DNA of 64,000 nt, taken from contig CAZROT010000010.1 of the NCBI GenBank assembly GCA_964601895.1, positions 5,704 to 69,703 on the forward strand, in the 5' to 3' direction. Below are positions 52,068 to 61,962 of the stretch, one piece after another. The position numbers were made by a program, and so were the translations under genes. The notes beneath the pieces were generated by a model. It was not told where the DNA came from, searched no databases, and saw nothing but the letters and a program-made list of their open reading frames with translations. Position 1 is the stretch's first letter, and each line of letters opens with the position of its first letter. The DNA is from CAZROT01 sp964601895 (GTDB lineage: Bacteria > Pseudomonadota > Gammaproteobacteria > Enterobacterales > Enterobacteriaceae).

Positions 52068-53228
52068 TTAATCCGCAATAATATGCGGATAGAAGCGCGA
52101 TAAATCCTGCGTGATGATAGCGTGATCTTCACGCAGGCCCATGCCACAGGGTTTGTCGTCGACCAGCCAGCTACCCGTCAGGGCGTAACTGTTGCCAAAG
52201 CGCGGCAGTTCATGAAACTGTTGAATAATGGTTCCCTCGGTGCCATAAGGGCCATCAGTGTGCATCACGACCTCACCATTTTTTACTATCTGGATATTGG
52301 CGCCTTCGCGTGAAAACAGCGGCTTTATAACGTAATGCTCAAGCCGCGGGTGCTCATCTTCGGCAAACCAGGCAGGCAGCAGATTAGGGTGGTCAGGAAA
52401 CATCTCCCACAACAGGGGTAACAGTGCCTTATTAGAGAGGATGCTTTTCCAGCCTGGCTCCATCCAGAGAACACCGGCATCGGACAGCTTGGTTGAGAAG
52501 GTTTCACGGAACATATGTTCCCACGGATAAAGCTTAAACAGATGCGTAATCACCTGATCATCAGGATCGGTAAACTGGCCTTTTTCTCCCAGACCAATCT
52601 CCTCAATAAAGAGAAAACGGTTAGCCAGACCGGCTTCTTCTGCACAATCCTGCAGATACTGAAGTGTACAGCGGTCTTCTTCACTGTGCTGACAACAGGA
52701 TAAATGCAGCAGGTCAACGCCATGGTCTGCTTTTAAAGCAGTAAAGCGTTCGATTAACCGTTCCTGAACACTGTTATATTGATCGACATCACTGCTTAAG
52801 TGACCGCTGTTAATCTGGTCTTCCAGCCACAACCATTGAAAAAAAGCACTCTCATACAGAGAAGTCGGTGTGTCCGCATTGTTTTCCAGTAGTTTTGCCG
52901 CATTTGTACCATCCCAGGCGAGATCAAGCCGTGAATACAGGGATGGCTGTCTGGTTTGCCAGGAACGTCTGACAAATTCATGACAATGCTTTGGGATACG
53001 GAATTTAGTCAGCAGCAGTTCGCTGTTGATGACTTTTTCCACAGCCTGCAGGCACAGGTGGTGCAGCTCTGCTGTGGTTTTTTCCAGCTCTTCAATCTGC
53101 GCAAGGGTGAACTGATAACAGGCATCTTCGCACCAGTAAGGCTCGCCATACAGGGTATGAAAATCAAAGCCGAATTCGCTGGCTTTTGCACGCCAGTCGG
53201 GGCGCTCAGTCATGGTCAGGCGTTTCAT
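52068..53228 (-). CDS. ygiC: Glutathionylspermidine synthase-like ATP-grasp protein YgiC
   Basis: The 386-residue protein aligns along its full length with E. coli YgiC: TERPDWRAKASEFGFDFHTL at the start, LLENNADTPTSLYES, LPLLWEMFPDHPNLLPAW and GANIQIVKNGEVV in the ATP-grasp region. It resembles the synthetase half of glutathionylspermidine synthase; the substrate of YgiC is not established. It lies nine bases after ygiB, and tolC-ygiB-ygiC is the conserved order. Confidence 0.92.
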   Translation of the reverse strand: MKRLTMTERPDWRAKASEFGFDFHTLYGEPYWCEDACYQFTLAQIEELEKTTAELHHLCLQAVEKVINSELLLTKFRIPKHCHEFVRRSWQTRQPSLYSRLDLAWDGTNAAKLLENNADTPTSLYESAFFQWLWLEDQINSGHLSSDVDQYNSVQERLIERFTALKADHGVDLLHLSCCQHSEEDRCTLQYLQDCAEEAGLANRFLFIEEIGLGEKGQFTDPDDQVITHLFKLYPWEHMFRETFSTKLSDAGVLWMEPGWKSILSNKALLPLLWEMFPDHPNLLPAWFAEDEHPRLEHYVIKPLFSREGANIQIVKNGEVVMHTDGPYGTEGTIIQQFHELPRFGNSYALTGSWLVDDKPCGMGLREDHAIITQDLSRFYPHIIAD

Positions 53229-53237
53229 TAAGCTGGC

Positions 53238-53939
53238 TCAACCGCCGGTCATATTACGCCGGTGTGCGCCGGGTTTTGTCTGCGTTGCCTTGTTACGTTG
53301 TTCTGCTCTGGCAACAGATTCACCAAAACCACCACGGGTAATGGTTTTCGTCACACTGGGTTTTGGTGTCATGGCGTTCTTTGGTACGGTGATGGTACGC
53401 CCTGGGGTTGCCGGGCCGTAGCTTTTACCACTGGCATCAACAAATTTCCCATTAGCAGGGCTGGCCGTTGAGGCAGAAGTAAACAGTGGTTGCTGCATAA
53501 ATCCACCACCGCTACTCATCATACGCCCCATCATATAGCCTGCCATCATTGGCATCCAGAAGCTGCCGCTTTGCGCTGATGTCTGTGTGCTAGTGGCGCT
53601 GGTGTACGTAGATGACGAGTCAGTTACCGGGGTGGGCAGCTGGGTTTGTGCGCATTGGGATTCACCAAACTCAGCAACACAATCTTCCCTGGACGCGTAT
53701 TTGGGCGCAGTTCTGGCCGCTTCTTTTAACGCGTTATTATAAGTAGTAACACAATGTTCACTCATGCCTGGATTGGAGCGCGAACAATCATCAGCATTCT
53801 GGTAGAGACGAACGGTTTCATCTGTTTTTTCACAGCCTGTCAGCATCAGTGCTGTACTGATTGCCAGCGCAATTGGCGCTATACGCCAGCATTTGCGAAA
53901 TGCGTCCTGGTGAATATGTTTAGTTCGTTTGCCTGCCAT
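53238..53939 (-). CDS. ygiB: YgiB, DUF1190 lipoprotein-like protein
   Basis: The 233-residue product has an N-terminal hydrophobic segment ending in LTGC, a lipobox-like site, then CEKTDETVRLYQNADDCSRS and SREDCVAEFGESQC, conserved in DUF1190, and a Gly/Met-rich GYMMGRMMSSGGGF region. The C-terminus keeps TRGGFGESVARA. It is probably an envelope lipoprotein of unknown role, co-transcribed with tolC and ygiC. Confidence 0.9.
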   Translation of the reverse strand: MAGKRTKHIHQDAFRKCWRIAPIALAISTALMLTGCEKTDETVRLYQNADDCSRSNPGMSEHCVTTYNNALKEAARTAPKYASREDCVAEFGESQCAQTQLPTPVTDSSSTYTSATSTQTSAQSGSFWMPMMAGYMMGRMMSSGGGFMQQPLFTSASTASPANGKFVDASGKSYGPATPGRTITVPKNAMTPKPSVTKTITRGGFGESVARAEQRNKATQTKPGAHRRNMTGG

Positions 53940-54265
53940 TTGACTAAGACCTCCACTTTTTCCCGTTGTTTTTTCTGGGCCTGAAAGCCTGAAATCAGGC
54001 TGACCTATTAAAGCACCATCACCAGAATAGCGTCAAATTCTGTACAATGATTGTGTGTGATGGCAGGTTAAAAGAGGCCTGTGTGTATTATGGCGCGGGG
54101 AAAAACTTTTTTAAAGGATATATACGCAGATATTTCAAAGCGATAACTGTACTATTTTTATGAATGTTAACTAATTTTTTTGCTATGTTAGCCTGAACTG
54201 ACCGACTTTCTGTGCCTGTGCTGATGCAAGCAGGGTTAACAGGTCAGTGGTTAACAAAGGGTATT

Positions 54266-55690
54266 TTACTGTGCTGCTGATGAAACTGTGCTTACAGCAG
54301 GAACTTCTCTTACCTCGGGTGCAATACGCTGTGCTGATGTGGAAACGGGTTTCCCCAGTGCACTGTTCAGTGTAAGCAGGTCCTGTTCGTTCAGTGTGCC
54401 CAGAGCGGACTTGATGTTGAGCTGATTGATTAAGTAATCATAGCGGGCATTAGACAGCTTCTGCTTGGCATCATACAGATTCGTGGTGGCGGTCAGTACA
54501 TCCACAATGGTACGGGTACCCACTTGATAACCAGCTTCTGTTGCATCCAGTGAACTCTGTGCAGAAATAACAACCTGTTTGTAAGCGTCTACGCTGCTGG
54601 ATGATGCTTTAATGTTATTAAATGAAGAGCGTACTGTCTGTACAACATTACGGTGGGCGCTTTCAAGTTGTTCACTGGCACCGGTAAATTTATGCTGAGC
54701 CTGTTTCACCTGCGAAACCGTCGCAGCACCACTGAACAGGGGAAGACTTACTGTCACCCCTGCCTGATGCTGGCCAGCACCGGTATCTGGGTACAGACTT
54801 TTCCCAAATGGATCAGCGCCATGGGTTTTTGAACCATTGTATCGCGTGTCAGTAAGGCTGGTTGATGCATTCAGGCTAATCGTTGGCTGCCAGCCAGTTT
54901 GTGCCAGTTTAATCTGTTCGCGTGCCAGATCCTGCTCGAGTCGGGCAGCAAGTAAAGTCAGATTATGTTTTTCTGCCTGTTGCAGCATACTGTCAACCGC
55001 GTCGGCAGGATGGGTACTAAAGCGTTCAATATTCAGCGATGCCAGTTCAGGATAATAGGTACCCGTCACCTGGCGTAACGATTCCAGTGCATTATCCAGG
55101 TCGTTACGTGCGGTAACCTCCGCTGCCAGCACACTGTCATACTTAGCCTGGGCATCCTGTACATCGGTGATAGCAACGAGGCCGACATTAAAACGCTGTG
55201 TTGTTTGATCCAGCTGGCGATAAACGGCTTTTTTTTGTGCTTCAGTGGTCGACAGGGCATCGATAGTACGTAATACCTTAAAATACGCTGTGGCAGTATC
55301 AAGAATCAGCTTCTGCTCTCTGTTCTGAAAGTTGACATCCTGAATTCCTGCCTGCTTTTCCTGTATTGTCAGTGCGCGCCATTTTGATAAATCAAATAGC
55401 GTTTGTGTTAATGTCAGTTTACCAGAAGAAACATTGCTGTTTACGCCTTTGCTATCGCGAAACCCCTGGTTGTATTGATGACTGGCCTGCAGCGCTAACT
55501 GAGGCAATAAAGGGCTGCGGGATTCATTGATTTTTTCGGCTGCCGCATCACGCTCAGCGGCGATTTTGCGTAAGTCAGGATTGCTTTCCCTGGCCTGCTG
55601 GTAAACCTGCATCAGGTTGTCTGCCTGGCTAATGTTGCTGAAATAAAAAAGGTTCAGCCCAATTATCAGGGGAAATAATACCTGTTTCAT
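54266..55690 (-). CDS. tolC: Outer membrane channel TolC
   Basis: The 474-residue protein begins with a signal peptide (MKQVLFPLIIGLNLFYFSNI, cut near SQA) and shows the duplicated outer-membrane efflux domains: LMQVYQQARESNPDLRKIAA in the first half and KLAQTGWQPTISLNAST plus GYQVGTRTIVDVLTATTNLY in the second. TolC trimers form the exit duct for type I secretion and multidrug efflux. Length is close to E. coli TolC (493), with a shorter tail. The 326 bases between its stop and ygiB show no gene, and the 333 bases upstream to 56023 likewise hold only the promoter region. Confidence 0.95.
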   Translation of the reverse strand: MKQVLFPLIIGLNLFYFSNISQADNLMQVYQQARESNPDLRKIAAERDAAAEKINESRSPLLPQLALQASHQYNQGFRDSKGVNSNVSSGKLTLTQTLFDLSKWRALTIQEKQAGIQDVNFQNREQKLILDTATAYFKVLRTIDALSTTEAQKKAVYRQLDQTTQRFNVGLVAITDVQDAQAKYDSVLAAEVTARNDLDNALESLRQVTGTYYPELASLNIERFSTHPADAVDSMLQQAEKHNLTLLAARLEQDLAREQIKLAQTGWQPTISLNASTSLTDTRYNGSKTHGADPFGKSLYPDTGAGQHQAGVTVSLPLFSGAATVSQVKQAQHKFTGASEQLESAHRNVVQTVRSSFNNIKASSSSVDAYKQVVISAQSSLDATEAGYQVGTRTIVDVLTATTNLYDAKQKLSNARYDYLINQLNIKSALGTLNEQDLLTLNSALGKPVSTSAQRIAPEVREVPAVSTVSSAAQ

Positions 55691-56023
55691 TCGAATTCCT
55701 TGTCTCGCTGTTTTTCATCAATCATTTAATTTAAACGTAACGAATTCTATTAATAATAATGGATTCTATCAGAATTTACTGTCTGGCTGTCATAAAGAAT
55801 ACAATGCAGAAGTTATATCACTTTGACTGTAAACCGTTTTCAGGTTGTCTCGATAGAATAAAAAAGTAGTACTTTCATGATAGTATACTGCTTACTGGAT
55901 AAGCGGTGTAGTAATGTACTATTTCATTTGGTCCTGAGGCATTATAACGTACCTTAGTCATTCTACGGATGTGAATAAATCTGATAATCGATCGGCACTA
56001 CAATTAATTAATCTGGGTAAGAT

Positions 56024-56596
56024 TTATGTCAGATGTTGCGGATGGCAGAAACAGGTGCTGATGTGGTCATTGACCAGGCCACAGGCTTGCATAAATGCAT
56101 AGCAAATGGTGGGGCCGACAAATTTAAACCCTCTTTTTTTTAATGCTGCTGCTAATTCAGTTGCGGCTTTAGTGGTCACAGGAACCTCGACCGGAGACGT
56201 CCAGTTGTTAATCTGGGGCTCCCCTGCAACGAAACTCCAGATAAAATGTGAAAAATCTTCACCACCTCCCTGCATCGCCAGATATGCCTGCGCATTGGTA
56301 ATGATAGCCTGAATCTTACTGCGATTGCGGATAATGCCGTTGTCCTGCATCAACACGGCCACTTCATCTGGGCCTATCAATGAGATTTTCTCTGCATCAA
56401 AGTTATAAAAGCATCGCCGGTAATGCTCACGCTTTTTCAGTATTGTTATCCATGATAAACCCGCCTGCTGACCTTCAAGGCACAGCATTTCAAACAGCAC
56501 CTGATTTTGCCAGCGCGGCACCCCCCATTCATTATCGTGATAGTTGAGATACAAAGGATCCGCTGTGGCCCAGCTACAACGCATGATGTTATTCAT
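56024..56596 (-). CDS. tag: DNA-3-methyladenine glycosylase I
   Basis: The 190-residue enzyme has YHDNEWGVPRWQNQVLFEML, LEGQQAGLSWITILKKRE and GFKFVGPTICYAFMQACGLV, all typical of Tag. Cys and His residues at both ends (MRCSW, YHDNEW, HISTCFCH) would bind the structural zinc. It removes 3-methyladenine from alkylated DNA. AGGAGAG precedes the ATG at 56596; another ATG four codons later would also fit. It is transcribed away from glyQ. Confidence 0.95.
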   Translation of the reverse strand: MNNIMRCSWATADPLYLNYHDNEWGVPRWQNQVLFEMLCLEGQQAGLSWITILKKREHYRRCFYNFDAEKISLIGPDEVAVLMQDNGIIRNRSKIQAIITNAQAYLAMQGGGEDFSHFIWSFVAGEPQINNWTSPVEVPVTTKAATELAAALKKRGFKFVGPTICYAFMQACGLVNDHISTCFCHPQHLT

Positions 56597-56784
56597 AAAT
56601 CTCTCCTGTCAGGAAGTTGCAGAATACAGCAAAAGCATGGTTGCACAAAGGAGCTGTACTGGCGCTAAGATAACAGGTTTAAAAAATTTTTAAGCCTGAG
56701 GTCTGCAGGTTCTGGCTGTATATCTTCAGGCTAACAGGTATACTGCCGCTTTCGCCGGAAAATATTTAATGCGTCTGAACCAAC

Positions 56785-57714
56785 ATGCAACAATTTGATC
56801 TAAAAACTTTCCAGGGCATGATCCTGACATTACAGGATTACTGGGCTCGTCGTGGTTGTGTCATTGTCCAGCCACTGGATATGGAAGTGGGTGCAGGAAC
56901 GTCTCATCCTGTCACCTGTCTGCGGGCGCTCGGGCCGGAGCCCATTGCAGCAGCGTATGTCCAGCCCTCACGGCGTCCGACTGATGGCCGTTACGGTGAA
57001 AATCCTAACCGTCTGCAACACTATTACCAGTTTCAGGTTATCATCAAGCCGTCACCGCGCGATATTCAGGAGCTTTACCTCGGTTCTCTGCAGGCACTGG
57101 GATTAGATACCACCATCCATGATATCCGTTTTGTTGAAGATAACTGGGAAAATCCCACATTGGGTGCCTGGGGATTGGGCTGGGAAGTGTGGCTAAACGG
57201 CATGGAAGTGACGCAGTTTACCTATTTTCAGCAGGTAGGTGGCCTCGAGTGTAAACCCGTGACGGGCGAGATTACCTATGGTCTTGAGCGCCTTGCCATG
57301 TACATACAGAATGTGGACAGTGTCTATCAGCTGGTATGGTGCGATGGCCCGCTCGGCAGGACTACTTACCGGGATATCTGGCATCAGAATGAAGTAGAGC
57401 AGTCTGCTTACAACTTTGAACATGCCGATATCGATTTCCTGTTTTTCTGCTTCTCTCAGTATGAGAAGGAAGCACAGAACTTATTGGAACTGTCAACGCC
57501 ACTGCCATTGCCTGCTTATGAGCGTATTCTAAAAGCGGCGCATACCTTTAATCTGCTTGATGCCCGTAAGGCTATTTCAGTGACTGAGCGTCAGCGTTAC
57601 ATTCTGCGTATCCGCACGCTGACTAAAAAGGTTGCACAGGCTTATTATGCTTCACGTGAATTACTGGGATTTCCTTTGTGTCAGAAGGCTCAGCAAAATA
57701 AGGAGTCGTTATGA
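56785..57714 (+). CDS. glyQ: Glycyl-tRNA synthetase alpha subunit
   Basis: The 309-residue protein is the catalytic subunit of the bacterial alpha2-beta2 glycyl-tRNA synthetase. It starts QQFDLKTFQGMILTLQDYWA and contains GAGTSHPVTCLRALGPEPIA, QHYYQFQVIIKPSP and GLGWEVWLNGMEVTQFTYFQ, the class II-type active site. It charges tRNA-Gly together with GlyS. Its stop overlaps the glyS start by four bases. Confidence 0.97.
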   Translation: MQQFDLKTFQGMILTLQDYWARRGCVIVQPLDMEVGAGTSHPVTCLRALGPEPIAAAYVQPSRRPTDGRYGENPNRLQHYYQFQVIIKPSPRDIQELYLGSLQALGLDTTIHDIRFVEDNWENPTLGAWGLGWEVWLNGMEVTQFTYFQQVGGLECKPVTGEITYGLERLAMYIQNVDSVYQLVWCDGPLGRTTYRDIWHQNEVEQSAYNFEHADIDFLFFCFSQYEKEAQNLLELSTPLPLPAYERILKAAHTFNLLDARKAISVTERQRYILRIRTLTKKVAQAYYASRELLGFPLCQKAQQNKESL

Positions 57715-59780
57715 TGCAGCAGACTTTTGTGGTGGAAATTGGTACGGAAGAATTACCACCCAAGGCATTGCGTTCACTGGGAGAAGCCTTCGCCAGTCAG
57801 TTACGTGCACAACTGGCCAGTATCAGCCTGTCACATGGGGAAGTAAACTGGTTTGCCACTCCACGGCGCCTGGCTGTCAAGGTAGCCGGTTTACATACCA
57901 GACAGCCTGATCGTGAGGTAGAAAAGCGTGGCCCGGCCGTTGCTCAGGCTTATGATGCCAACGGTAAGGCAACGCAAGCTGCTGAAGGTTGGGCACGAAG
58001 CTGCGGTATTCAAATTGCCGAGGCAGAGCGCTTAGTGACTGATAAGGGCGAATGGTTATTTCATCGCAGTCGTATTGCCGGGAAGCCCGCAGAGGCGTTA
58101 TTAGCAGAGGCAGTGAATAATGCACTGGCAAAACTCCCTGTGACAAAATTGATGCGTTGGGGAGATAACGATGACCAGTTTGTACGTCCGGTGCGTACGG
58201 TGACGTTATTGCTTGGTGAGGCGCTTATCCCGGGTGTGGTCATGGGTATTCATTCTGATCGAGTGATTTCTGGCCATCGTTTTATGGGTGCAGGGCAGCT
58301 TGTTCTCGAAAATGCCGATCAATATCCACAACTACTATCGGAGCGCGGTAATGTCATTGCTGATTATGCCATGCGTAAGGATATGATTAAGCGTGATGTT
58401 ATGCTGGCCGCCGAGAAACTGGGTGGTGTGGCTGATGTGAATGAAAGCTTACTGGAAGAAGTCACGTCCCTGGTGGAATGGCCTGTTGTTCTGGTGGCCG
58501 GTTTTGAGGAAAGATTTCTTGCGGTGCCGCCAGAAGCCCTGGTGTATACCATGAAAGTCGATCAACGTTACTTCCCGATGTACGATGCGGCGGGCAAATT
58601 AATGCCGCATTTTATTTTTGTCGCGAATATTGCCTCCCGTTATCCACAGCAAGTCATTGCCGGCAATGAAAAAGTGGTACGGCCGCGTCTGGCCGATGCG
58701 GAATTCTTTTTTACCATGGATCGTAAAATACGTCTGGAAGACTATCTTCCCCGCCTCGAGTCTGTGGTGTTCCAGCAGCATCTGGGCACCCTGCGTGATA
58801 AAACCGACAGGGTACAGCGCCTCACAGGCTGGGTTGCGACGCAGACTGGTGCAGATGCTGAACAGGCAATGCGTGCTGGTTTACTGTCGAAATGTGATCT
58901 TGTCACCAGTATGGTGTTTGAATTTCCTGAAACACAGGGTGTGATGGGAATGCACTATGCGCGTTTTGATGGTGAAAAAGAAGAAGTTGCGCTGGCATTG
59001 AACGAGCAGTATCAACCGCGTTTTTCCGGTGATGCGCTACCGGAAGCGGCAGTTTCCCGCTCCCTCGCCATTGCCGATAAAATGGATACATTGACGGGCC
59101 TTATAGGCAGTGGTCAGCACCCTACAGGTGATAAGGATCCTTTTGCATTACGCCGTGCTGCACTGGGCGTGCTGCGTATTATTGTCGAATGTAACCTGCT
59201 GTTAGATATACAAATTATGGCAGAAGAATCGGCGCGTCTCTATGATAACAGGCTCACTAATACCAGCGTGGTGCATGATGTGGTGGCTTTTATGCTGGGG
59301 CGTTTGCGTGTCTGGTATCAGGAGAAAGGTTATCATGCTGATACCCTGCAGGCCGTACTGGCGCGTCATCCACGCAAACCGGCAGATTTTGATGCACGCG
59401 TCAAAGCAGTCACTCATTTCAGAACACTGCATGAATCAACAGCCCTGGCTGCTGCTGACAGAAGGGTTGCCAACATGCTGTTGCAATGTACAGATACGCT
59501 GTATGACGAGGTAAATCTGACATTATTGACAGAGCCTGCTGAGATAACGCTGATGACGGAACTGGCAACACTGCGTCAAAAGCTGGAGCCCGTCTTTGCG
59601 GCAGGACGTTATCAGGATGGGCTACTGGCGTTAGTTGTATTACGTAAACCAGTAGATGATTTTTTTACTCATGTTCTGGTGATGGACAAGAATAAAGCCA
59701 TACGCATTAATCGTCTGACATTACTGGCTCAGCTGCGTGCATTATTTTTACGGGTAGCGGACTTTTCCCTGTTGCAGTAA
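57711..59780 (+). CDS. glyS: Glycyl-tRNA synthetase beta subunit
   Basis: The 689-residue beta subunit begins QQTFVVEIGTEELPPKALRS and contains PTGDKDPFALRRAALGVLRI and, at the end, NRLTLLAQLRALFLRVADFS, all GlyS features. It binds the tRNA and includes an HD-like and anticodon-binding region. The start is one of two adjacent ATGs (57711 or 57714), overlapping glyQ, so the two subunits are coupled. Confidence 0.97.
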   Translation: MMQQTFVVEIGTEELPPKALRSLGEAFASQLRAQLASISLSHGEVNWFATPRRLAVKVAGLHTRQPDREVEKRGPAVAQAYDANGKATQAAEGWARSCGIQIAEAERLVTDKGEWLFHRSRIAGKPAEALLAEAVNNALAKLPVTKLMRWGDNDDQFVRPVRTVTLLLGEALIPGVVMGIHSDRVISGHRFMGAGQLVLENADQYPQLLSERGNVIADYAMRKDMIKRDVMLAAEKLGGVADVNESLLEEVTSLVEWPVVLVAGFEERFLAVPPEALVYTMKVDQRYFPMYDAAGKLMPHFIFVANIASRYPQQVIAGNEKVVRPRLADAEFFFTMDRKIRLEDYLPRLESVVFQQHLGTLRDKTDRVQRLTGWVATQTGADAEQAMRAGLLSKCDLVTSMVFEFPETQGVMGMHYARFDGEKEEVALALNEQYQPRFSGDALPEAAVSRSLAIADKMDTLTGLIGSGQHPTGDKDPFALRRAALGVLRIIVECNLLLDIQIMAEESARLYDNRLTNTSVVHDVVAFMLGRLRVWYQEKGYHADTLQAVLARHPRKPADFDARVKAVTHFRTLHESTALAAADRRVANMLLQCTDTLYDEVNLTLLTEPAEITLMTELATLRQKLEPVFAAGRYQDGLLALVVLRKPVDDFFTHVLVMDKNKAIRINRLTLLAQLRALFLRVADFSLLQ

Positions 59781-59885
59781 GAAATCAAATAAAACAGGGA
59801 AGTTGTCAGTTAAGGATAAAAAAGAAAATCCACTTCAACGCCAGTGATGACCCGGGATACACTTAAATTTAACCTGTTACTTTAA

Positions 59886-60935
59886 ATGAGCCTTGCGGTT
59901 ATGCCCTGTGGTTTTCCCTTAAAGCAGTTGAATACGTTCTCCTTAGCGGTGTATGCCAGTAATCTGGTGGTAGCTGATACTGAAAAACAGCTGGTGGATG
60001 CGTGGCACAATGCTGGTTGTGCGCATCAACCCTGTCTTGTCTTAGGTGAAGGCAGTAATGTTCTGTTTATGGAAAATTTTAACGGAACCGTTGTACTCAA
60101 TCGTATCAAAGGAATTGATTGTCACTCAACTGCCGATGCCTGGTGCTTACATATTGGTGCCGGAGAAAACTGGCATGAGCTGGTGTGTTATACCCTCAAG
60201 CATGCTATGGCAGGGTTAGAAAACCTTGCGCTGATACCTGGCTGTACAGGCTCTGCGCCAATTCAAAATATTGGCGCTTATGGTGTTGAATTAAAAGATT
60301 TTTGTGAATATGTTGATGTAGTTAATCTGGCGTCAGGAAAGAAACAACGATTGACACGAGAACAGTGCCAGTTTGGTTATCGTGACAGTATCTTTAAGCA
60401 TCGTTATCACCATGGTTATGCCATCACTGCAATTGGACTTAAACTCAGTAAAATCTGGACGCCTGTACTCAGTTATGGTGATTTATCTCGGCTTGACTCT
60501 GAAACGGTAACGCCCGGGCAAATTTTTGACGCTGTCTGTGCCATGCGGCGGAGTAAATTACCCGATCCTGCCGTTACAGGGAATGCCGGCAGTTTTTTTA
60601 AAAATCCTGTGGTGAGCGTTGAAAAAGCACAGACAATAATGCACCACTATGCGGATGTTCCTCTTTATCCTCAAGCAGATAATCGGGTGAAATTAGCAGC
60701 AGGCTGGTTGATTGAACAATGTTGTTTGAAAGGCTATCAACTGGGCGGGGCGGCTATTCATCATCACCAGGCACTGGTTATCATTAATCACAATAATGCC
60801 TCGGGTCAGGATATTACTAATCTGGCGAAACATGTTCATCATCAGGTTGCACTGAAATTTGGTATTAAACTTGAGCCTGAAGTGCGGTTTATTGCTGCCA
60901 CAGGTGAAATTAATGCCAGTGAGATTTTTTTATGA
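59886..60935 (+). CDS. murB: UDP-N-acetylenolpyruvoylglucosamine reductase
   Basis: The FAD enzyme reduces enolpyruvyl-UDP-GlcNAc to UDP-MurNAc, the second step of peptidoglycan synthesis. It shows LGEGSNVLF, NLALIPGCTGSAPIQNIGAY for FAD binding and GNAGSFFKNP with the catalytic serine. The 349-residue length is normal for the enterobacterial type I enzyme. A four-base overlap (ATGA) joins it to birA. Its presence with fbaA-type metabolism shows that the cell still builds a wall, in line with the retained aspartokinase. Confidence 0.96.
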   Translation: MSLAVMPCGFPLKQLNTFSLAVYASNLVVADTEKQLVDAWHNAGCAHQPCLVLGEGSNVLFMENFNGTVVLNRIKGIDCHSTADAWCLHIGAGENWHELVCYTLKHAMAGLENLALIPGCTGSAPIQNIGAYGVELKDFCEYVDVVNLASGKKQRLTREQCQFGYRDSIFKHRYHHGYAITAIGLKLSKIWTPVLSYGDLSRLDSETVTPGQIFDAVCAMRRSKLPDPAVTGNAGSFFKNPVVSVEKAQTIMHHYADVPLYPQADNRVKLAAGWLIEQCCLKGYQLGGAAIHHHQALVIINHNNASGQDITNLAKHVHHQVALKFGIKLEPEVRFIAATGEINASEIFL

Positions 60936-61891
60936 AAAGTGTCGCCATTCCATTACGGCTGATTGAATTATTAGCGGATGGAGAATTTCATTCCGGTGAA
61001 GCGCTTGGCAGGCAGCTCGGAATGACCCGTGCGGCTATTAATAAACACATCAAAATGATTAAGGGCTGGGGATTAACTATCGACAGAGTGCCTGGTAAGG
61101 GATATCGCCTCTCTTATGCCCTGCAGTTGTTGAATGAAAATCGTATTCGCAGTCATTTTACCGCCGGAAAAATTACCGTACTCCCTGTTGTTGACTCAAC
61201 CAATCAGTATCTGCTGGATAGTATCCCCAGCCTGAATTCAGGAGACACCTGTATTGCTGAATATCAATACAAGGCCAGAGGGCGACGCGGTAGAGCGTGG
61301 TGTGCTCCTTTTGGTGCTGCGCTTTGTTTTTCTATGTACTGGTGTCTCGAGCAGGGTCCGGCGATTGCTGCGGGCTTAAGTCTGGTGGTAGGAATTGTCA
61401 TCGCTGAAGTTCTGCAAAAGGCAGGGGCAGCAGGCGTGCGTGTAAAATGGCCCAATGATCTTTATCTTAATGACAGGAAGCTGGCAGGAATACTGATAGA
61501 GCTTGTTGGCAAAATTGGCGATAGTGCGCATGTTATTATTGGTGTCGGCATTAATCTTTTTTTGGGTGAATCACAGGGAGCGTCCATTAATCAGCAGTGG
61601 ATAAATTTACAGGAAGCGGGCGTCATTATTGACAGAAATACACTGGCGGCAGAATTATTATCTGAGCTATATCAGGCGATTACCAGGTTTGAAAATCAGG
61701 GTCTCGCCGTATTTATTCCCCGCTGGAAGGCATTGGATAACTACTATGGTCGTGAGGTAAAACTGATTTTGGGTAATCAGGAAGTATCCGGTATAGCGCG
61801 AGGCATTGACAGGCAGGGAGCGTTATTACTTGAGCAGGGTGGCGAAATACGCTCTTTTGTCGGTGGTGAAATATCATTACGTGCTCTTTAG
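60932..61891 (+). CDS. birA: Biotin ligase and biotin operon repressor BirA
   Basis: The 319-residue protein has the N-terminal winged helix-turn-helix (SGEALGRQLGMTRAAINKHI), the catalytic domain with the biotin-binding loop KARGRRGRAW, KWPNDLYLNDRKLAGILIEL, and a C-terminal SH3-like domain. BirA makes biotinyl-AMP, attaches biotin to AccB and represses the bio operon. The intact DNA-binding domain suggests the regulator function is kept. Confidence 0.96.
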   Translation: MKSVAIPLRLIELLADGEFHSGEALGRQLGMTRAAINKHIKMIKGWGLTIDRVPGKGYRLSYALQLLNENRIRSHFTAGKITVLPVVDSTNQYLLDSIPSLNSGDTCIAEYQYKARGRRGRAWCAPFGAALCFSMYWCLEQGPAIAAGLSLVVGIVIAEVLQKAGAAGVRVKWPNDLYLNDRKLAGILIELVGKIGDSAHVIIGVGINLFLGESQGASINQQWINLQEAGVIIDRNTLAAELLSELYQAITRFENQGLAVFIPRWKALDNYYGREVKLILGNQEVSGIARGIDRQGALLLEQGGEIRSFVGGEISLRAL

Positions 61892-61962
61892 ATTCAATAG
61901 CGATAATTAAGCTGTGTCCAGTTAATGTGCAATAAGCTTATGTAGTAAAGACTCTGATGATT